From the NCBI RefSeq assembly GCF_902459685.1, contig NZ_CABPSF010000008.1:62001-126000 (forward strand): a stretch of 64,000 nucleotides of DNA, read 5' to 3'. The translations under genes and the position numbers were made by a program. The DNA is from Pandoraea iniqua (GTDB taxonomy: Bacteria; Pseudomonadota; Gammaproteobacteria; Burkholderiales; Burkholderiaceae). Numbering within the stretch: the first letter of the stretch is position 1; each line of letters starts with the position of its first letter. This document shows positions 26,658 through 35,799 of this stretch, piece by piece. The notes beneath the pieces are model-generated. The model ran no database searches, was not told where the DNA came from, and saw only the letters and a list, made by a program, of their open reading frames with translations.

Positions 26658-27059
26658 ATGACAATGGCACGTTGGCTTCACTGGAGCATCGTGGCGCTGA
26701 CGGCGGCTGGGAGTGTTTTTCTGGGGGCGAATGCCGTGGCGCGCGAAACCGCGCCATATGTCACGGATCAAACGGCGGCGGTATCCGCCACCGAGTTGCC
26801 CCGCGAAGCGCAGCGCACGCTGTCGCTGATTGCGCAGGGTGGGCCGTTCCCCTATGCCAAAGATGGCATTGTGTTTGGGAACTACGAAAAGCGCCTGCCC
26901 AAAATGCCGCGCGGCTATTACCATGAATATACGGTGCCGACTCCCGGTGCCCGCAATAGAGGTGCCAGGCGCATCATCTGTGGCGGTGATCAACGTGCAG
27001 TCGATCCTTGTTACTACACCCAAGATCACTACAACAGCTTTAGACGCATAAGGGAATGA
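26658..27059 (+). CDS. Secreted guanyl-type ribonuclease (RNase Sa / barnase family)
   Basis: A 133-residue secreted endoribonuclease that would cut RNA 3' of guanine. ATG 26658 gives a classical signal peptide (WLHWSIVALTAAGSVFLGANA, cleavage near residue 25-28). The mature part has the Glu90 general base in GYYHEYTVPTPG, the Arg cluster ARNRGARRI, and His124 in YYTQDHYNSFRRI, matching RNase Sa more closely than barnase. Two mature cysteines (108, 118) could form a disulfide. The barstar-like inhibitor gene starts 8 bp downstream. No clear ribosome binding site is seen, and the frame extends upstream to 26490 without support. Confidence 0.87.
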   Translation: MTMARWLHWSIVALTAAGSVFLGANAVARETAPYVTDQTAAVSATELPREAQRTLSLIAQGGPFPYAKDGIVFGNYEKRLPKMPRGYYHEYTVPTPGARNRGARRIICGGDQRAVDPCYYTQDHYNSFRRIRE

Positions 27060-27066
27060 CAGCAGT

Positions 27067-27615
27067 ATGAGTGAGCCGGTTTTCGCACAAGAACGCGGGA
27101 AAGATCTTATGGCAGATCCATTCGGTGCGGGCGAGGGCAACTTGTTCAAGCAGGTGCTGGGCCTGCATGCTGTCGCGCGGGCTGGCCGCCGCCATGCCTT
27201 ATCGGAAGAGGGAGATATGAGTCTTTTCAAGACCGTCAGGCCGAATATTGTGCAGTCGATCCGCGCCTTCCGTGTGCCGGAGCTGGCTGACGAGGCCGAG
27301 CGACTGGGGCAGCACTTCCTGTATGCCAACTGCGCACAAGCGCAGAGCAAGGCCGAAGTGCTTGAAACGATCGCTACGTCCTTCCAGCTCCCGAAGCATT
27401 TCGGCAAGAATTTTGACGCCTTACACGATTGCCTGACCGATCTCGTCAGCCGCAGCGGCGCACAGCCGGGCTTCGTGGTCGTGCTCGAAGGGCTGCCGGT
27501 GGCGACGAAGTTCGACAAAGATGCGCGCGAAACGCTGCTGGATGTGTTCCGTGACGCCGCCGAGTTTTGGGGTGAGCGGCGCGTGAGCTTCCGCGTGTTC
27601 TACTCGTTCGCGTAA
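27067..27615 (+). CDS. Barstar-family ribonuclease inhibitor
   Basis: A protein of up to 182 residues with a C-terminal barstar domain (about 65-182): YANCAQAQSKAEVLETIATS, then FQLPKHFGKNFDALHDCLTDL, the acidic helix-loop region that plugs the RNase active site, and a C-terminal strand RVSFRVFYSFA. It would protect the cytoplasm from the enzyme encoded 8 bp upstream. ATG 27067 is given; ATG 27217 has a better ribosome binding site (AGGGAG), but homologues I recall share the segment VRPNIVQSIRAFRV with a variable leader, so the true start is uncertain. A strong terminator follows. Confidence 0.9.
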   Translation: MSEPVFAQERGKDLMADPFGAGEGNLFKQVLGLHAVARAGRRHALSEEGDMSLFKTVRPNIVQSIRAFRVPELADEAERLGQHFLYANCAQAQSKAEVLETIATSFQLPKHFGKNFDALHDCLTDLVSRSGAQPGFVVVLEGLPVATKFDKDARETLLDVFRDAAEFWGERRVSFRVFYSFA

Positions 27616-27692
27616 GCATCGGGTGCTGATTTGGCGTGAACGTCACTGAATATCGCCAAATCGACTGATTCAGCGTTCGTCGTGCTGCAAAG

Positions 27693-27721
27693 AAAAAGGT
27701 CCGCAATCGCGGACCTTTTTT
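27693..27721. terminator. Bidirectional terminator between barstar and yidB-like genes
   Basis: A 7-bp GC stem (27698-27704 with 27709-27715) extended by an A-run on the left and T-run on the right, with a 4-nt loop. It separates convergent genes. Confidence 0.85.
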
Positions 27722-27770
27722 CATTTTCCGGGCAGATGTCGGCCCGTCACGCTTTCACCGGGTCAGCCGC

Positions 27771-28412
27771 TCAGGACGTGTGTCCGGCCAGAAACTTCTG
27801 GGCGAGGCCTGCCAGATCGAACTGACCCTGTGGGACATCGCCGTTCGGCGTGAGGTGATTGACGACTTCCGGCAGAATTGACGACAGTTGCTGCGCGGCT
27901 TCGTCCGTGCTGACCCCCGCCGTGTTGGCCAACTGCTGAAGCTGGCCGCCCGGGCCGAGCGCCTGCGCCACCTGATCGGGGGAAACCGGTTGGTTGCCGC
28001 CGGTGCCGACCCACGACTTCAAGGCGTCACCGAGTCCACCGTTTTCCAGCACCTGCGTGAGGCCGCCAAGACCGCCGAGTGCACCGATCAGATCGGTCGG
28101 CGAGGTTGCCGGTGCCCCGGCACCGCCGGGCTGGGGTGCCTGCGCACCGCCGAGTAAGCCACCGAGCAAACCGCCAAGGCCGCCCGCCGCGCCGCCCGCT
28201 GCGGCACCGCCGCCGAGCATGCCGCCCAGCGCGCCGCCGAGTGAGCCCAGCAGGCCGCCGCCACCGCCATCCTGTCCTTCTGTTTTGCCCGTATGACTGG
28301 CGATCATCGCCAGCAGGCCCATCAGCAGCAACATGCGCGTATTGCCACCACCGCTGTTACCGCCTGCGGGGTTACCGGCCGCGCCGCCGAGAATGGAATC
28401 GAGAATACCCAT
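27771..28412 (-). CDS. YidB/DUF937-family glycine-rich protein
   Basis: A 213-residue protein. It starts MGILDSILGG, then has a hydrophobic segment (MLLLMGLLAMIAS, about 27-39) and a very Gly-rich region (GGGGGLLGSLGGALGGMLGG...) up to about residue 110. The C-terminal half is the YidB domain: GLGDALKSWVGTGGNQPVSPDQV and LSSILPEVVNHLTPNG. The family is small and of unknown function. It is convergent with barstar and 62 bp downstream of rsmE; no operon partner gives a hint. Confidence 0.85.
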   Translation of the reverse strand: MGILDSILGGAAGNPAGGNSGGGNTRMLLLMGLLAMIASHTGKTEGQDGGGGGLLGSLGGALGGMLGGGAAAGGAAGGLGGLLGGLLGGAQAPQPGGAGAPATSPTDLIGALGGLGGLTQVLENGGLGDALKSWVGTGGNQPVSPDQVAQALGPGGQLQQLANTAGVSTDEAAQQLSSILPEVVNHLTPNGDVPQGQFDLAGLAQKFLAGHTS

Positions 28413-28474
28413 GACGATCTCTCCTTGAGGCCTGCTAGGCCGTTACTCATGACGGAGTTACCCAACACAAAGCC

Positions 28475-29212
28475 TTACCAACCCCCCCAGCGTGCGGCAA
28501 GCGCCGCAAGGACTGCAATACCCGCTGTCTCCGTGCGAAGAATCCGATCCCCGAGGCGAATGGCCTCAAAGCCGGTGTCGCGCGCGAGGGCTTCTTCTTG
28601 AGGTGTGAGCCCGCCTTCCGGGCCGAAGAGCAACACGCCGGGCTGCGCCGGTGCCTGCGGCAATAGCGAATCAAAGCCGCTGTCCGCTCTAGGTGACAAT
28701 AGCACACGCCATGTGTAACTCGTAATCGCGTCCCGATCGCGTAACCATGCCGCAATTGGCCGGATCGGCAAGATCTGCGGCACGCGATTTCGACCGCATT
28801 GCTCGCATGCCGCTTGTGCCAATGCCTGCCAATGGGCGCCCCGTTTGGCGGCCCGTTCGCTGTCGAGCCGAATCACCGAGCGCTCCGTCGCGAGCGGTTG
28901 AATGTCGGTCACCCCCAGCTCGATGGCCTTTTCGATCAGCCAGTCCATCTTGTCGCCCCCGGCAATGCCCTGTGCCAGTGTCACGCGATAGGGCGTCTCG
29001 GCCTCGCGGGGATCGTGTTCGCCCAATTGCACCATGGCATGCCGCTTTTCCAGACTCGTCAGCTCGGCTGGATACTCCCCGCCGGTGCCGTTGAACAGCG
29101 TGAGCGTGTCGCCCGCTTTAAGACGCAATACCTGAACATGACGCACGACCGCGTCGGGAAGGTCGAGCAGGGCGCCGGTGTGCAGTGGCGCATCAACGAA
29201 GAAGCGGGGCAT
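28475..29212 (-). CDS. rsmE: 16S rRNA (uracil-1498-N3) methyltransferase
   Basis: A 245-residue SPOUT-fold methyltransferase that modifies U1498 of 16S rRNA. The N-terminal PUA-like domain begins PRFFVDAPL and contains HVQVLRLKAGD. The catalytic part has GGDKMDWLIEKAIELGV and the C-terminal trefoil-knot motifs LLFGPEGGLTPQEEALA and RLGDRILRTETAGIAVL. Length is standard. Confidence 0.95.
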   Translation of the reverse strand: MPRFFVDAPLHTGALLDLPDAVVRHVQVLRLKAGDTLTLFNGTGGEYPAELTSLEKRHAMVQLGEHDPREAETPYRVTLAQGIAGGDKMDWLIEKAIELGVTDIQPLATERSVIRLDSERAAKRGAHWQALAQAACEQCGRNRVPQILPIRPIAAWLRDRDAITSYTWRVLLSPRADSGFDSLLPQAPAQPGVLLFGPEGGLTPQEEALARDTGFEAIRLGDRILRTETAGIAVLAALAARWGGW

Positions 29213-29325
29213 ACGTAATGGAAAGGGGCCGGATCAGGCGACAAAATGGGCGGCACCGGTGCTATCGAAGCAACATCAGCAACCGGTCGGGGGCTGAAGC
29301 ATACCGCAAGGGGGCGCGCAGGGAC

Positions 29326-29754
29326 TTAACGGCAGGCGCGGGGTGCGACGGGGCGTGCGAAGCCCCAGCGATAGCCGTCGATATCTTCAAGCTGGCAGAA
29401 TCGGTCACCCCAGAACTGGTCCTCGGGCGGCATCAGGCCCTTGGCGCCGGCTGCGGTCGCGCGCGCGTAGAGCGCGTCGACATCCTCCGTGAAAACGTAG
29501 AAGCTCTGCGGGGCTTCGACGCCCGAGGTTCGCGGCGAACGGGCGGCGCTGGCAAATGCCCCTTCGGGGGCGAACATCAGGATCAATTCGCCCTGATAGA
29601 ACATTTCGACGTGCATCACGGCGCCATCGTCGTCCATCGTGTTGTGCACGGTAAAGCCAAACGCCTGCTCATAGAACGTGGCGGAAGCTCGCGCGTCGCG
29701 CACGGTCAGATAGGGCGTCAACCAAGGCACATGTGACGGGCGGGGATCGGACAT
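29326..29754 (-). CDS. VOC-family (glyoxalase/bleomycin-resistance fold) protein
   Basis: A 142-residue PhnB-like VOC protein built of two beta-alpha-beta-beta-beta modules. The segment WLTPYLTVRDARASATFYEQAFGF is the typical start, and the metal-ligand area includes DGAVMHVEMFYQGELILMF and a C-terminal Glu-containing QLEDIDGYRWGFA. No substrate can be assigned; members range from resistance proteins to lyases and isomerases. It lies alone between rsmE and the spermidine synthase-like gene, on the same strand as both. Confidence 0.85.
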   Translation of the reverse strand: MSDPRPSHVPWLTPYLTVRDARASATFYEQAFGFTVHNTMDDDGAVMHVEMFYQGELILMFAPEGAFASAARSPRTSGVEAPQSFYVFTEDVDALYARATAAGAKGLMPPEDQFWGDRFCQLEDIDGYRWGFARPVAPRACR

Positions 29755-29867
29755 GACTTTCCTCCGTTGTTGCTGCCGGGCAGTCGTAAGACCCGGCCCT
29801 CAGGCCCGGCGTTCGATACGAGCATCCAATATACAAGGAACGCGCACGATCTTCACCCCGCGGTGTG

Positions 29868-30809
29868 TCATCTCGTGCCAATCGGCGCATCGGCGGCGTC
29901 GAGCGTGTCGATCAGTTCGGGGGGAATGTCGAAAAGCGCTGCATGGCGCGACACGGCGTAGTGCCGAAGACTGCGAAGCTGGTCGGGTGAGACCCGTTGG
30001 GCGGCGGCTTGCAACGAGTTGGTGTCGGTGCCGCGCACGTCGAGCGCATCGCTGGCGATGGCCAGTGCCCACAGCGAGCCGTACAGGGGCACGTAGGCGG
30101 TCATCGGCTGCACGTGCGCAAATACCGAGCGCAGCGCCGCGAGCACACGTTGCACCTGCGCCGGCTCGAACCACGGCGCACCCAGTTGCACTGCGATGCC
30201 GCCATGGGGTGACAGAAGTGACCGGACTTTCGCAAAGAACGCCGCGTCGTGGAGCGGGGCGGCCGCACCGTCGGCTTCGGTGAGGTCGAAGATCACGGCG
30301 TCGAAACGGTCGCCGTGCGAGCGTGCGGCGTCCACGTAATCGCGTGCGTCGCCGATAACGAGCGTCGTGCGCCGGTCGTCGAACGCGCCACCGGCGAGCG
30401 ATGGCATGTGCCGCAAAATCGTCGCGGGGACTTGGGCGTCCAGTTCGGCAATGACGACTTCGCTTACGCTCGCGTGACGCAAAGCCTCGCGTGCGGAGCC
30501 GCCATCACCGCCACCGATCACGAGCACGCGTTTCGCGTCGCCGTGTGCGAGCAGTAGCGGATGGACCATGCACTCGTGGCAAATATGAGCGTCTGCGAGA
30601 CCGGCCATGAACCGCCCGTCGAGCCGATAAGCGCGTCCGAGCGGCCCGAAGGCCGGCAGATCGACGATTTCGATGTGCTGATAAGGCGACACCGCCGTCG
30701 CGACCGTGCGGCCGGCGAGCGCGTAGGTCGCCCAGGGGCCGAGCGGGGCGGAAAACGGCTTGAGTGCGGCATCGGAATCGTCCGCAGTGACGTCGCTTAT
30801 GACGGGCAT
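29868..30809 (-). CDS. Spermidine synthase-like (polyamine aminopropyltransferase family) protein
   Basis: A 313-residue protein with the SpeE fold. YQHIEIVD (43-50) and the nucleotide-binding VLVIGGGDGGSARE (GGGDGG 99-104) are clear. In the catalytic loop, where SpeE has DSTDP, this protein reads DLTEADG: Asp175 is kept but the second acidic residue is Glu178. ATG 30809 was chosen; GAGGAAG lies about 12 nt upstream, and the longer frame has no family resemblance. No speD or odc gene is adjacent. The substrate may differ from putrescine. Confidence 0.82.
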   Translation of the reverse strand: MPVISDVTADDSDAALKPFSAPLGPWATYALAGRTVATAVSPYQHIEIVDLPAFGPLGRAYRLDGRFMAGLADAHICHECMVHPLLLAHGDAKRVLVIGGGDGGSAREALRHASVSEVVIAELDAQVPATILRHMPSLAGGAFDDRRTTLVIGDARDYVDAARSHGDRFDAVIFDLTEADGAAAPLHDAAFFAKVRSLLSPHGGIAVQLGAPWFEPAQVQRVLAALRSVFAHVQPMTAYVPLYGSLWALAIASDALDVRGTDTNSLQAAAQRVSPDQLRSLRHYAVSRHAALFDIPPELIDTLDAADAPIGTR

Positions 30810-30920
30810 TGTTGTGACAACTTCCTCTAAATTGCGGCGATTGCGCCACTTTTTGGCATCATTCCACGTTCTCGCCATTTGGGGAAGTTCACCGCAAGCG
30901 ACCCGGGGTGGTGCCGTATC

Positions 30921-30929
30921 TGATAAAAT
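30921..30929 (+). promoter_or_regulatory. Extended -10 promoter for tkt
   Basis: TGATAAAAT is an extended -10 element (TGn plus TAAAAT, 30924-30929) 77 bp before the tkt start codon. A -35 is not obvious, as is common with extended -10 promoters. Confidence 0.45.
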
Positions 30930-31006
30930 CGCGATCTTTATCCTGCACTTGATTTCGCGCGGCAGCTCGCGGCAACGGGGCACGCCCGCTATTCCGGCTG
31001 GTCACC

Positions 31007-33019
31007 ATGACGAACTCCTCTACTGCTACGGCTGCGCTGATGGCATCCGCCATTCGCGTCCTCTCCATGGACGCGGTCCAACAGGCCAACTCCGGTCACC
31101 CTGGTGCGCCTATGGGCATGGCCGATATCGCGGTCGCGCTCTGGGGCCGTCACCTCAAGCACAACCCCGTCAATCCGCACTGGTTCGATCGCGACCGCTT
31201 CGTGCTGTCGAACGGCCATGGCTCGATGCTCATCTACTCGTTGCTGCATCTGACGGGCTACGATCTGCCGATCGAAGAACTCAAGCATTTCCGCCAACTG
31301 CACAGCAAGACGCCGGGCCACCCCGAAGTGGGTATCACGCCGGGCGTCGAGACGACGACGGGCCCGCTGGGTCAGGGCATCACGAATGCCGTCGGCTTTG
31401 CGTTGGCCGAAGCGCTGCTCGCCAAGGAATTCAACCGTCCGGGCGCCGAGATCGTCGATCACCACACGTATGCGTTCCTCGGCGACGGTTGCCTGATGGA
31501 AGGCATCTCGCATGAAGCCTGTTCGCTGGCCGGTACGCTGCGCCTGAACAAGCTGATCGCACTGTACGACGACAACGGCATCTCGATCGACGGCGATGTC
31601 GAATACTGGTTTGCCGACGATACGCCCAAGCGTTTCGAAGCCTATGGCTGGAACGTGATCCGCGATGTCGACGGGCACAACGCCGACGCGGTCGATGCCG
31701 CCATTGCGCAGGCCAAGACGTCGGATCGCCCGACGCTGATCTGCTGCAAGACGTTGATCGGCAAGGGCGCACCGAACAAGCAGGGTGGTCACGACGTGCA
31801 CGGCGCACCGCTGGGCGCGGATGAAATCGCCGCCACGCGCGCCGCACTGGGCTGGACCCTGCCGCCGTTCGAAGTGCCGGCCGAAGTCTACGCCGCATGG
31901 GACGCCAAGGCCGCCGGTCAACAAGCCGAAGCCGCCTGGAACGAACGTTTTGCCGCGTATCGCGGCCAGTTCCCGGCCGAAGCCGCTGAATTCGAGCGCC
32001 GCATGAAGGGTGAACTGCCGGGCGACTTCAAGTCGGCCGCTGCCGCCCTGATCGCCAAGACCAACGAGAAGGCCGAGACCGTGGCGACGCGTAAGGCGTC
32101 GCAACTGGCGATCGAAGGTCTGGCTGCCGTGCTGCCGGAATTCCTCGGCGGCTCGGCCGACCTGACCGGCTCGAACCTGACCAACTGGAAAGCCAGCAAG
32201 CCGGTGCGTGCCAACGCCGATGGCGTGCAGTACGGCAACCACATCAACTACGGCGTGCGCGAATTCGGCATGAGCGCCATCATGAACGGCCTTGCGCTGC
32301 ATGGTGGTCACATTCCGTTCGGCGGCACGTTCCTGACGTTCTCGGACTACAGCCGCAACGCGCTGCGCATGGCCGCGCTCATGAAGCTGCGTTCGATCTT
32401 CGTGTTCACGCACGATTCGATCGGTCTGGGCGAAGACGGCCCGACGCACCAGTCGATCGAGCATGTCTCCAGCCTGCGTCTGATTCCGCAAATGGACGTG
32501 TGGCGTCCGTGCGATACGACCGAAACGGCGAGCGCCTGGGTGGCGGCCGTGGAGCGTCACGACGGCCCCTCGAGCCTGGTGCTCAGCCGTCAGAACCTGC
32601 CGTTCGTCTCGCGCGACGATGCGCAGATCGCCAATATTCGTCGCGGCGGCTATGTGCTGCGTGACGTGGCGACGCCGCAGATCGTGCTGATCGCGACCGG
32701 TTCGGAAATGGATCTGGCCCTCAAGGGCGCCGAAGTTCTGGCGGCCGAGGGTATTGCTGCGCGCGTCGTCTCGATGCCGTCGACCAATGTGTTCGACCGT
32801 CAGGACAAGGCGTATCGCGACAGCGTGCTGCCGCGCGGCGTGCCGCGTGTGGCCATCGAAGCCGGTGTGACGGCGTTCTGGCACAAGTACGTCGGCCTGG
32901 AAGGCGGCGTGGTCGGTATCGACACCTTTGGCGAGTCGGCTCCGGCCGGCGTGCTGTTCAAACACTTCGGCTTCACCGTCGACCACGTGGTCGCGACGGT
33001 CAAGTCCGTGCTTGGCTGA
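31007..33019 (+). CDS. tkt: Transketolase
   Basis: A 670-residue thiamine-diphosphate enzyme moving two-carbon units in the pentose phosphate pathway. The N-terminal [20 protein letters not shown], the ThDP motif [20 protein letters not shown] ending in NG, and the pyrimidine domain [19 protein letters not shown] are present. Length is normal. Gap is encoded 28 bp downstream, so the two probably form a transcript linking the pentose phosphate pathway and glycolysis. Confidence 0.97.
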   Translation: MTNSSTATAALMASAIRVLSMDAVQQANSGHPGAPMGMADIAVALWGRHLKHNPVNPHWFDRDRFVLSNGHGSMLIYSLLHLTGYDLPIEELKHFRQLHSKTPGHPEVGITPGVETTTGPLGQGITNAVGFALAEALLAKEFNRPGAEIVDHHTYAFLGDGCLMEGISHEACSLAGTLRLNKLIALYDDNGISIDGDVEYWFADDTPKRFEAYGWNVIRDVDGHNADAVDAAIAQAKTSDRPTLICCKTLIGKGAPNKQGGHDVHGAPLGADEIAATRAALGWTLPPFEVPAEVYAAWDAKAAGQQAEAAWNERFAAYRGQFPAEAAEFERRMKGELPGDFKSAAAALIAKTNEKAETVATRKASQLAIEGLAAVLPEFLGGSADLTGSNLTNWKASKPVRANADGVQYGNHINYGVREFGMSAIMNGLALHGGHIPFGGTFLTFSDYSRNALRMAALMKLRSIFVFTHDSIGLGEDGPTHQSIEHVSSLRLIPQMDVWRPCDTTETASAWVAAVERHDGPSSLVLSRQNLPFVSRDDAQIANIRRGGYVLRDVATPQIVLIATGSEMDLALKGAEVLAAEGIAARVVSMPSTNVFDRQDKAYRDSVLPRGVPRVAIEAGVTAFWHKYVGLEGGVVGIDTFGESAPAGVLFKHFGFTVDHVVATVKSVLG

Positions 33020-33047
33020 TTTCGTTAGACCTTACGGAGAAACCCCC

Positions 33048-34058
33048 ATGACCATTCGCGTCGCTATTAACGGCTATGGCCGTATCGGCCGCAACGTACT
33101 GCGTGCCCATTACGAAGGTGGCAAGAAGCACGACATCGAAATCGTCGCCATCAACGATCTGGGCAATGCGCAGACCAATGCTCACCTGACGCAATACGAT
33201 ACCGCGCACGGCAAGTTCCCGGGCACGGTGACGGTCGACGGCGATTACATGATCGTCAACGGCGACAAGATTCGCGTGCTGGCTAACCGCAACCCGGCCG
33301 AACTGCCGTGGGGCGAGCTGAACGTGGACGTCGTGCTCGAGTGCACGGGCTTCTTCACCACGAAGGAAAAGGCCGGCGCCCACCTGAAGGGCGGCGCGAA
33401 GAAGGTCATCATCTCGGCCCCGGGCGGCAAGGATGTGGACGCTACGGTCGTGTTCGGCGTGAACGAAGGCGTGCTGAAGTCGACCGACACGGTCATCTCG
33501 AACGCTTCGTGCACGACCAACTGCCTCGCACCGCTGGTGCAGCCGCTGCACGCCAAGATCGGTCTGGAAAACGGCCTGATGACGACGGTGCACGCTTACA
33601 CCAACGATCAGGTGCTGACGGACGTCTATCACGAAGACCTGCGTCGTGCCCGTTCGGCCACGATGAGCATGATCCCGACCAAGACGGGCGCTGCTTCGGC
33701 CGTTGGTCTGGTGATGCCGGAACTGAACGGCAAGCTCGACGGCTACGCCATTCGCGTCCCGACGATCAACGTGTCGATCGTTGACCTGTCGTTCATCGCC
33801 AAGCGCGACACGACGGTCGATGAAGTCAACGCGATCCTGAAGGAAGCCGCTGAAGGCCCGCTCAAGGCTATCGCTACGTACAACACGGCACCGCTGGTGT
33901 CGGTCGACTTCAACCACAACCCGGCATCGTCGAACTTCGACGGTACGCTGACCAAGGTCTCGGGTCGTCTGGTGAAGGTCACGTCGTGGTACGACAACGA
34001 GTGGGGCTTCTCGAACCGCATGCTCGACACGACCGTCGCGCTGATGTCGGCCAAGTAA
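33048..34058 (+). CDS. gap: Glyceraldehyde-3-phosphate dehydrogenase, type I
   Basis: A 336-residue NAD-dependent glycolytic enzyme. ATG 33048 ([15 protein letters not shown]) has ACGGAGA upstream; the longer frame reads into tkt. The catalytic Cys lies in [13 protein letters not shown], the Cys/His pair and [10 protein letters not shown] loop are standard, and [13 protein letters not shown] is at the C-terminus. A very strong terminator with a GNRA loop follows the stop. Confidence 0.97.
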   Translation: MTIRVAINGYGRIGRNVLRAHYEGGKKHDIEIVAINDLGNAQTNAHLTQYDTAHGKFPGTVTVDGDYMIVNGDKIRVLANRNPAELPWGELNVDVVLECTGFFTTKEKAGAHLKGGAKKVIISAPGGKDVDATVVFGVNEGVLKSTDTVISNASCTTNCLAPLVQPLHAKIGLENGLMTTVHAYTNDQVLTDVYHEDLRRARSATMSMIPTKTGAASAVGLVMPELNGKLDGYAIRVPTINVSIVDLSFIAKRDTTVDEVNAILKEAAEGPLKAIATYNTAPLVSVDFNHNPASSNFDGTLTKVSGRLVKVTSWYDNEWGFSNRMLDTTVALMSAK

Positions 34059-34081
34059 ACTGCTGCTTCGGTAGTTGCATG

Positions 34082-34118
34082 AAAAAAGCCGCTGTCGAAA
34101 GACAGCGGCTTTTTCTTT
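34082..34118 (+). terminator. Strong intrinsic terminator of tkt-gap
   Basis: A 14-bp perfect stem (34083-34096 with 34101-34114) with a GAAA tetraloop is followed by CTTT after a T-run. The A-run on the left arm may also allow termination from the minus strand. Confidence 0.9.
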
Positions 34119-34177
34119 GGGGTCTCACGACAACGCATGTCGGCATGCGCGTCGTGTGCGACGGCGCTTCCGTGTGA

Positions 34178-35047
34178 TTATACTTCGCGACCCGCGGGCG
34201 ACTTTTTGCGGCACAGCCCGATCAGCACACCGAGGATACCGCCGAGCACCAGCCCGCCACCACCGAAGTAGAGCTTGCGGGGATAGACGGCGTGATCGTC
34301 AACTTGTACGGCACTGACGATGCGGGTGTTGTAGGACTGATCCGGGGCGAGCAGTTGCGATACGCGATACCGGCTGTCGTTCAGGACCGCGCGCTCCGAG
34401 CGGCTGCTCTGAAGGGCGCTGAGCGCCATGACGGAATCCGTATTTTTGGACTGCGCCAATGCGGCACCGAGTTGCTCCTGCGCCTTCGTATTCGCATCGA
34501 TTGCCGCGTCGATGACGCTCAATTGCTGCTTGGGCAGATCGCGTACGCGTTCCAGAATGGCCGCGTGTTCCGTGAGAATTTGTTGTGCTGCCGTGGAGAG
34601 GGCTTGCCCGGCCTGTTGCTCGGACGTGCCACGTGCGACGATTTCAACGTACGTCGTGCCTTGGACGGCGCGCGCCTTGATCGTTTTCCAGACGACAGAA
34701 TTGTGTAGGGCTTCCAGGTTGCCCTTGAGTTCGGGCAGTACCTTTTCCGTGAGGTCATCGCGGAAAGTGTTCAGGCCGACACGTCCGACGGTTTGCTGTA
34801 CCGACTCGATAAGTGGCCCATCCGGCCCGCTTACCGGGGACCCGGCCGCACGACCCACTTGCAGGGTCAGCTTGCCTTCCCATTGTTTCTGCACGAGATA
34901 CGTGCAGCCGACACCGATGGCGCCACCCACAATGGCAAGGCCGGCGATCCACTTGGCATTGGTTCGTACAAAGTCCAATACGTCCGCGAGTGTGAGATCG
35001 GACAGCCCTTCGGATGTCGTTTTGTTGAGTGTTTTATCGTTATTCAT
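34178..35047 (-). CDS. Wzz-like polysaccharide co-polymerase (chain-length determinant) protein
   Basis: A 289-residue inner-membrane protein with the Wzz topology: TM1 at about 33-52 (WIAGLAIVGGAIGVGCTYLV), a large periplasmic domain with a helical coiled-coil section (about 150-230), and TM2 at about 258-278 (LYFGGGGLVLGGILGVLIGL) with a basic end. ATG 35047 was chosen because the frame upstream lacks family character. Wzz proteins set O-antigen or capsule chain length. Here no glycosyltransferase, flippase or polymerase gene is near, so it is an orphan and its partner pathway is unknown. Confidence 0.82.
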   Translation of the reverse strand: MNNDKTLNKTTSEGLSDLTLADVLDFVRTNAKWIAGLAIVGGAIGVGCTYLVQKQWEGKLTLQVGRAAGSPVSGPDGPLIESVQQTVGRVGLNTFRDDLTEKVLPELKGNLEALHNSVVWKTIKARAVQGTTYVEIVARGTSEQQAGQALSTAAQQILTEHAAILERVRDLPKQQLSVIDAAIDANTKAQEQLGAALAQSKNTDSVMALSALQSSRSERAVLNDSRYRVSQLLAPDQSYNTRIVSAVQVDDHAVYPRKLYFGGGGLVLGGILGVLIGLCRKKSPAGREV

Positions 35048-35203
35048 CGGGTGGAATCGAACGTCTAGACGTGACCGAAAGGTCGTATGCCTTGCGCGAG
35101 AGGTAATCACCGTTTGATGCGGTGACCCCTCTTTATGTTCCAAATAACCGACTTGGGGGAACATCTCCCGGACCAGGCCTCCGGGATGGGTAAGGATGTG
35201 GAA

Positions 35204-35635
35204 TTAATTCTTCTGCCGGTGCGGGCACGGATCCTTCGTGCAGCTCCCGTACATGGCAAGGGAATGTTCCTGAAGTGCGAAACCGCGTTCTTTTGCGATT
35301 AACTTCTGGCGGCGTTCGATTTCTGCATCGAAAAATTCTTCGACGCGACCACAGTCCAGGCACACCAGGTGATCATGGTGATGGCCTTCGTTGAGTTCGA
35401 ATACGGCCTTGCCGGACTCGAAGTTACTGCGCGACAATAGGCCGGCTTGTTCGAATTGCGTCAACACGCGGTAGACCGTGGCCAGACCGATGTCGAGGTT
35501 TTCGCCGAGCAGGTGACGATAAACGTCTTCGGCGGTCAAATGGCGCACCTCGCTGTTCTGGAAGATTTCCAGAATTTTGAGGCGCGGAAGCGTGGCTTTC
35601 AGTCCGATATTTTTCAGATCGGCGGGATTCGGCAT
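35204..35635 (-). CDS. fur: Ferric uptake regulator
   Basis: A 143-residue metal-dependent repressor of iron uptake genes. The N-terminal winged helix includes [15 protein letters not shown] and the recognition helix [17 protein letters not shown]. Metal ligands are in [14 protein letters not shown] (His85-His89, Cys92, Cys95). It is divergent from bamE, the fur-omlA arrangement seen widely in proteobacteria, with promoters in the shared gap. Confidence 0.97.
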   Translation of the reverse strand: MPNPADLKNIGLKATLPRLKILEIFQNSEVRHLTAEDVYRHLLGENLDIGLATVYRVLTQFEQAGLLSRSNFESGKAVFELNEGHHHDHLVCLDCGRVEEFFDAEIERRQKLIAKERGFALQEHSLAMYGSCTKDPCPHRQKN

Positions 35636-35799
35636 CGCTCTACGTCCCTAGAGTACAATACAGCCCCAATAATAATGCCTTTTTGCCTTGCCCGGCGCAA
35701 ACCGGCGCAAACGGGACGGTTTCAGCCGTCAACGGGGGCGATGTGGCGGCGCGCCCGGCGTGCCGGATCAAGTTCGATTTTTTTGAAAGCGAGTCAGAT
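35636..35799. promoter_or_regulatory. Divergent fur/bamE promoter region
   Basis: The AT-rich core GAGTACAATACAGC (35651-35664) offers a TACAAT -10 on the plus strand and a TATTGT on the minus strand in the same bases, so the two promoters may overlap. AATAATAAT nearby resembles half of a Fur box but is too degenerate to call. Confidence 0.4.

Noticed and set aside
35660-35680. Fur box (AATAATAAT) before bamE
   Set aside because: Only a half-site match to the 19-bp Fur consensus; not enough to call a binding site.
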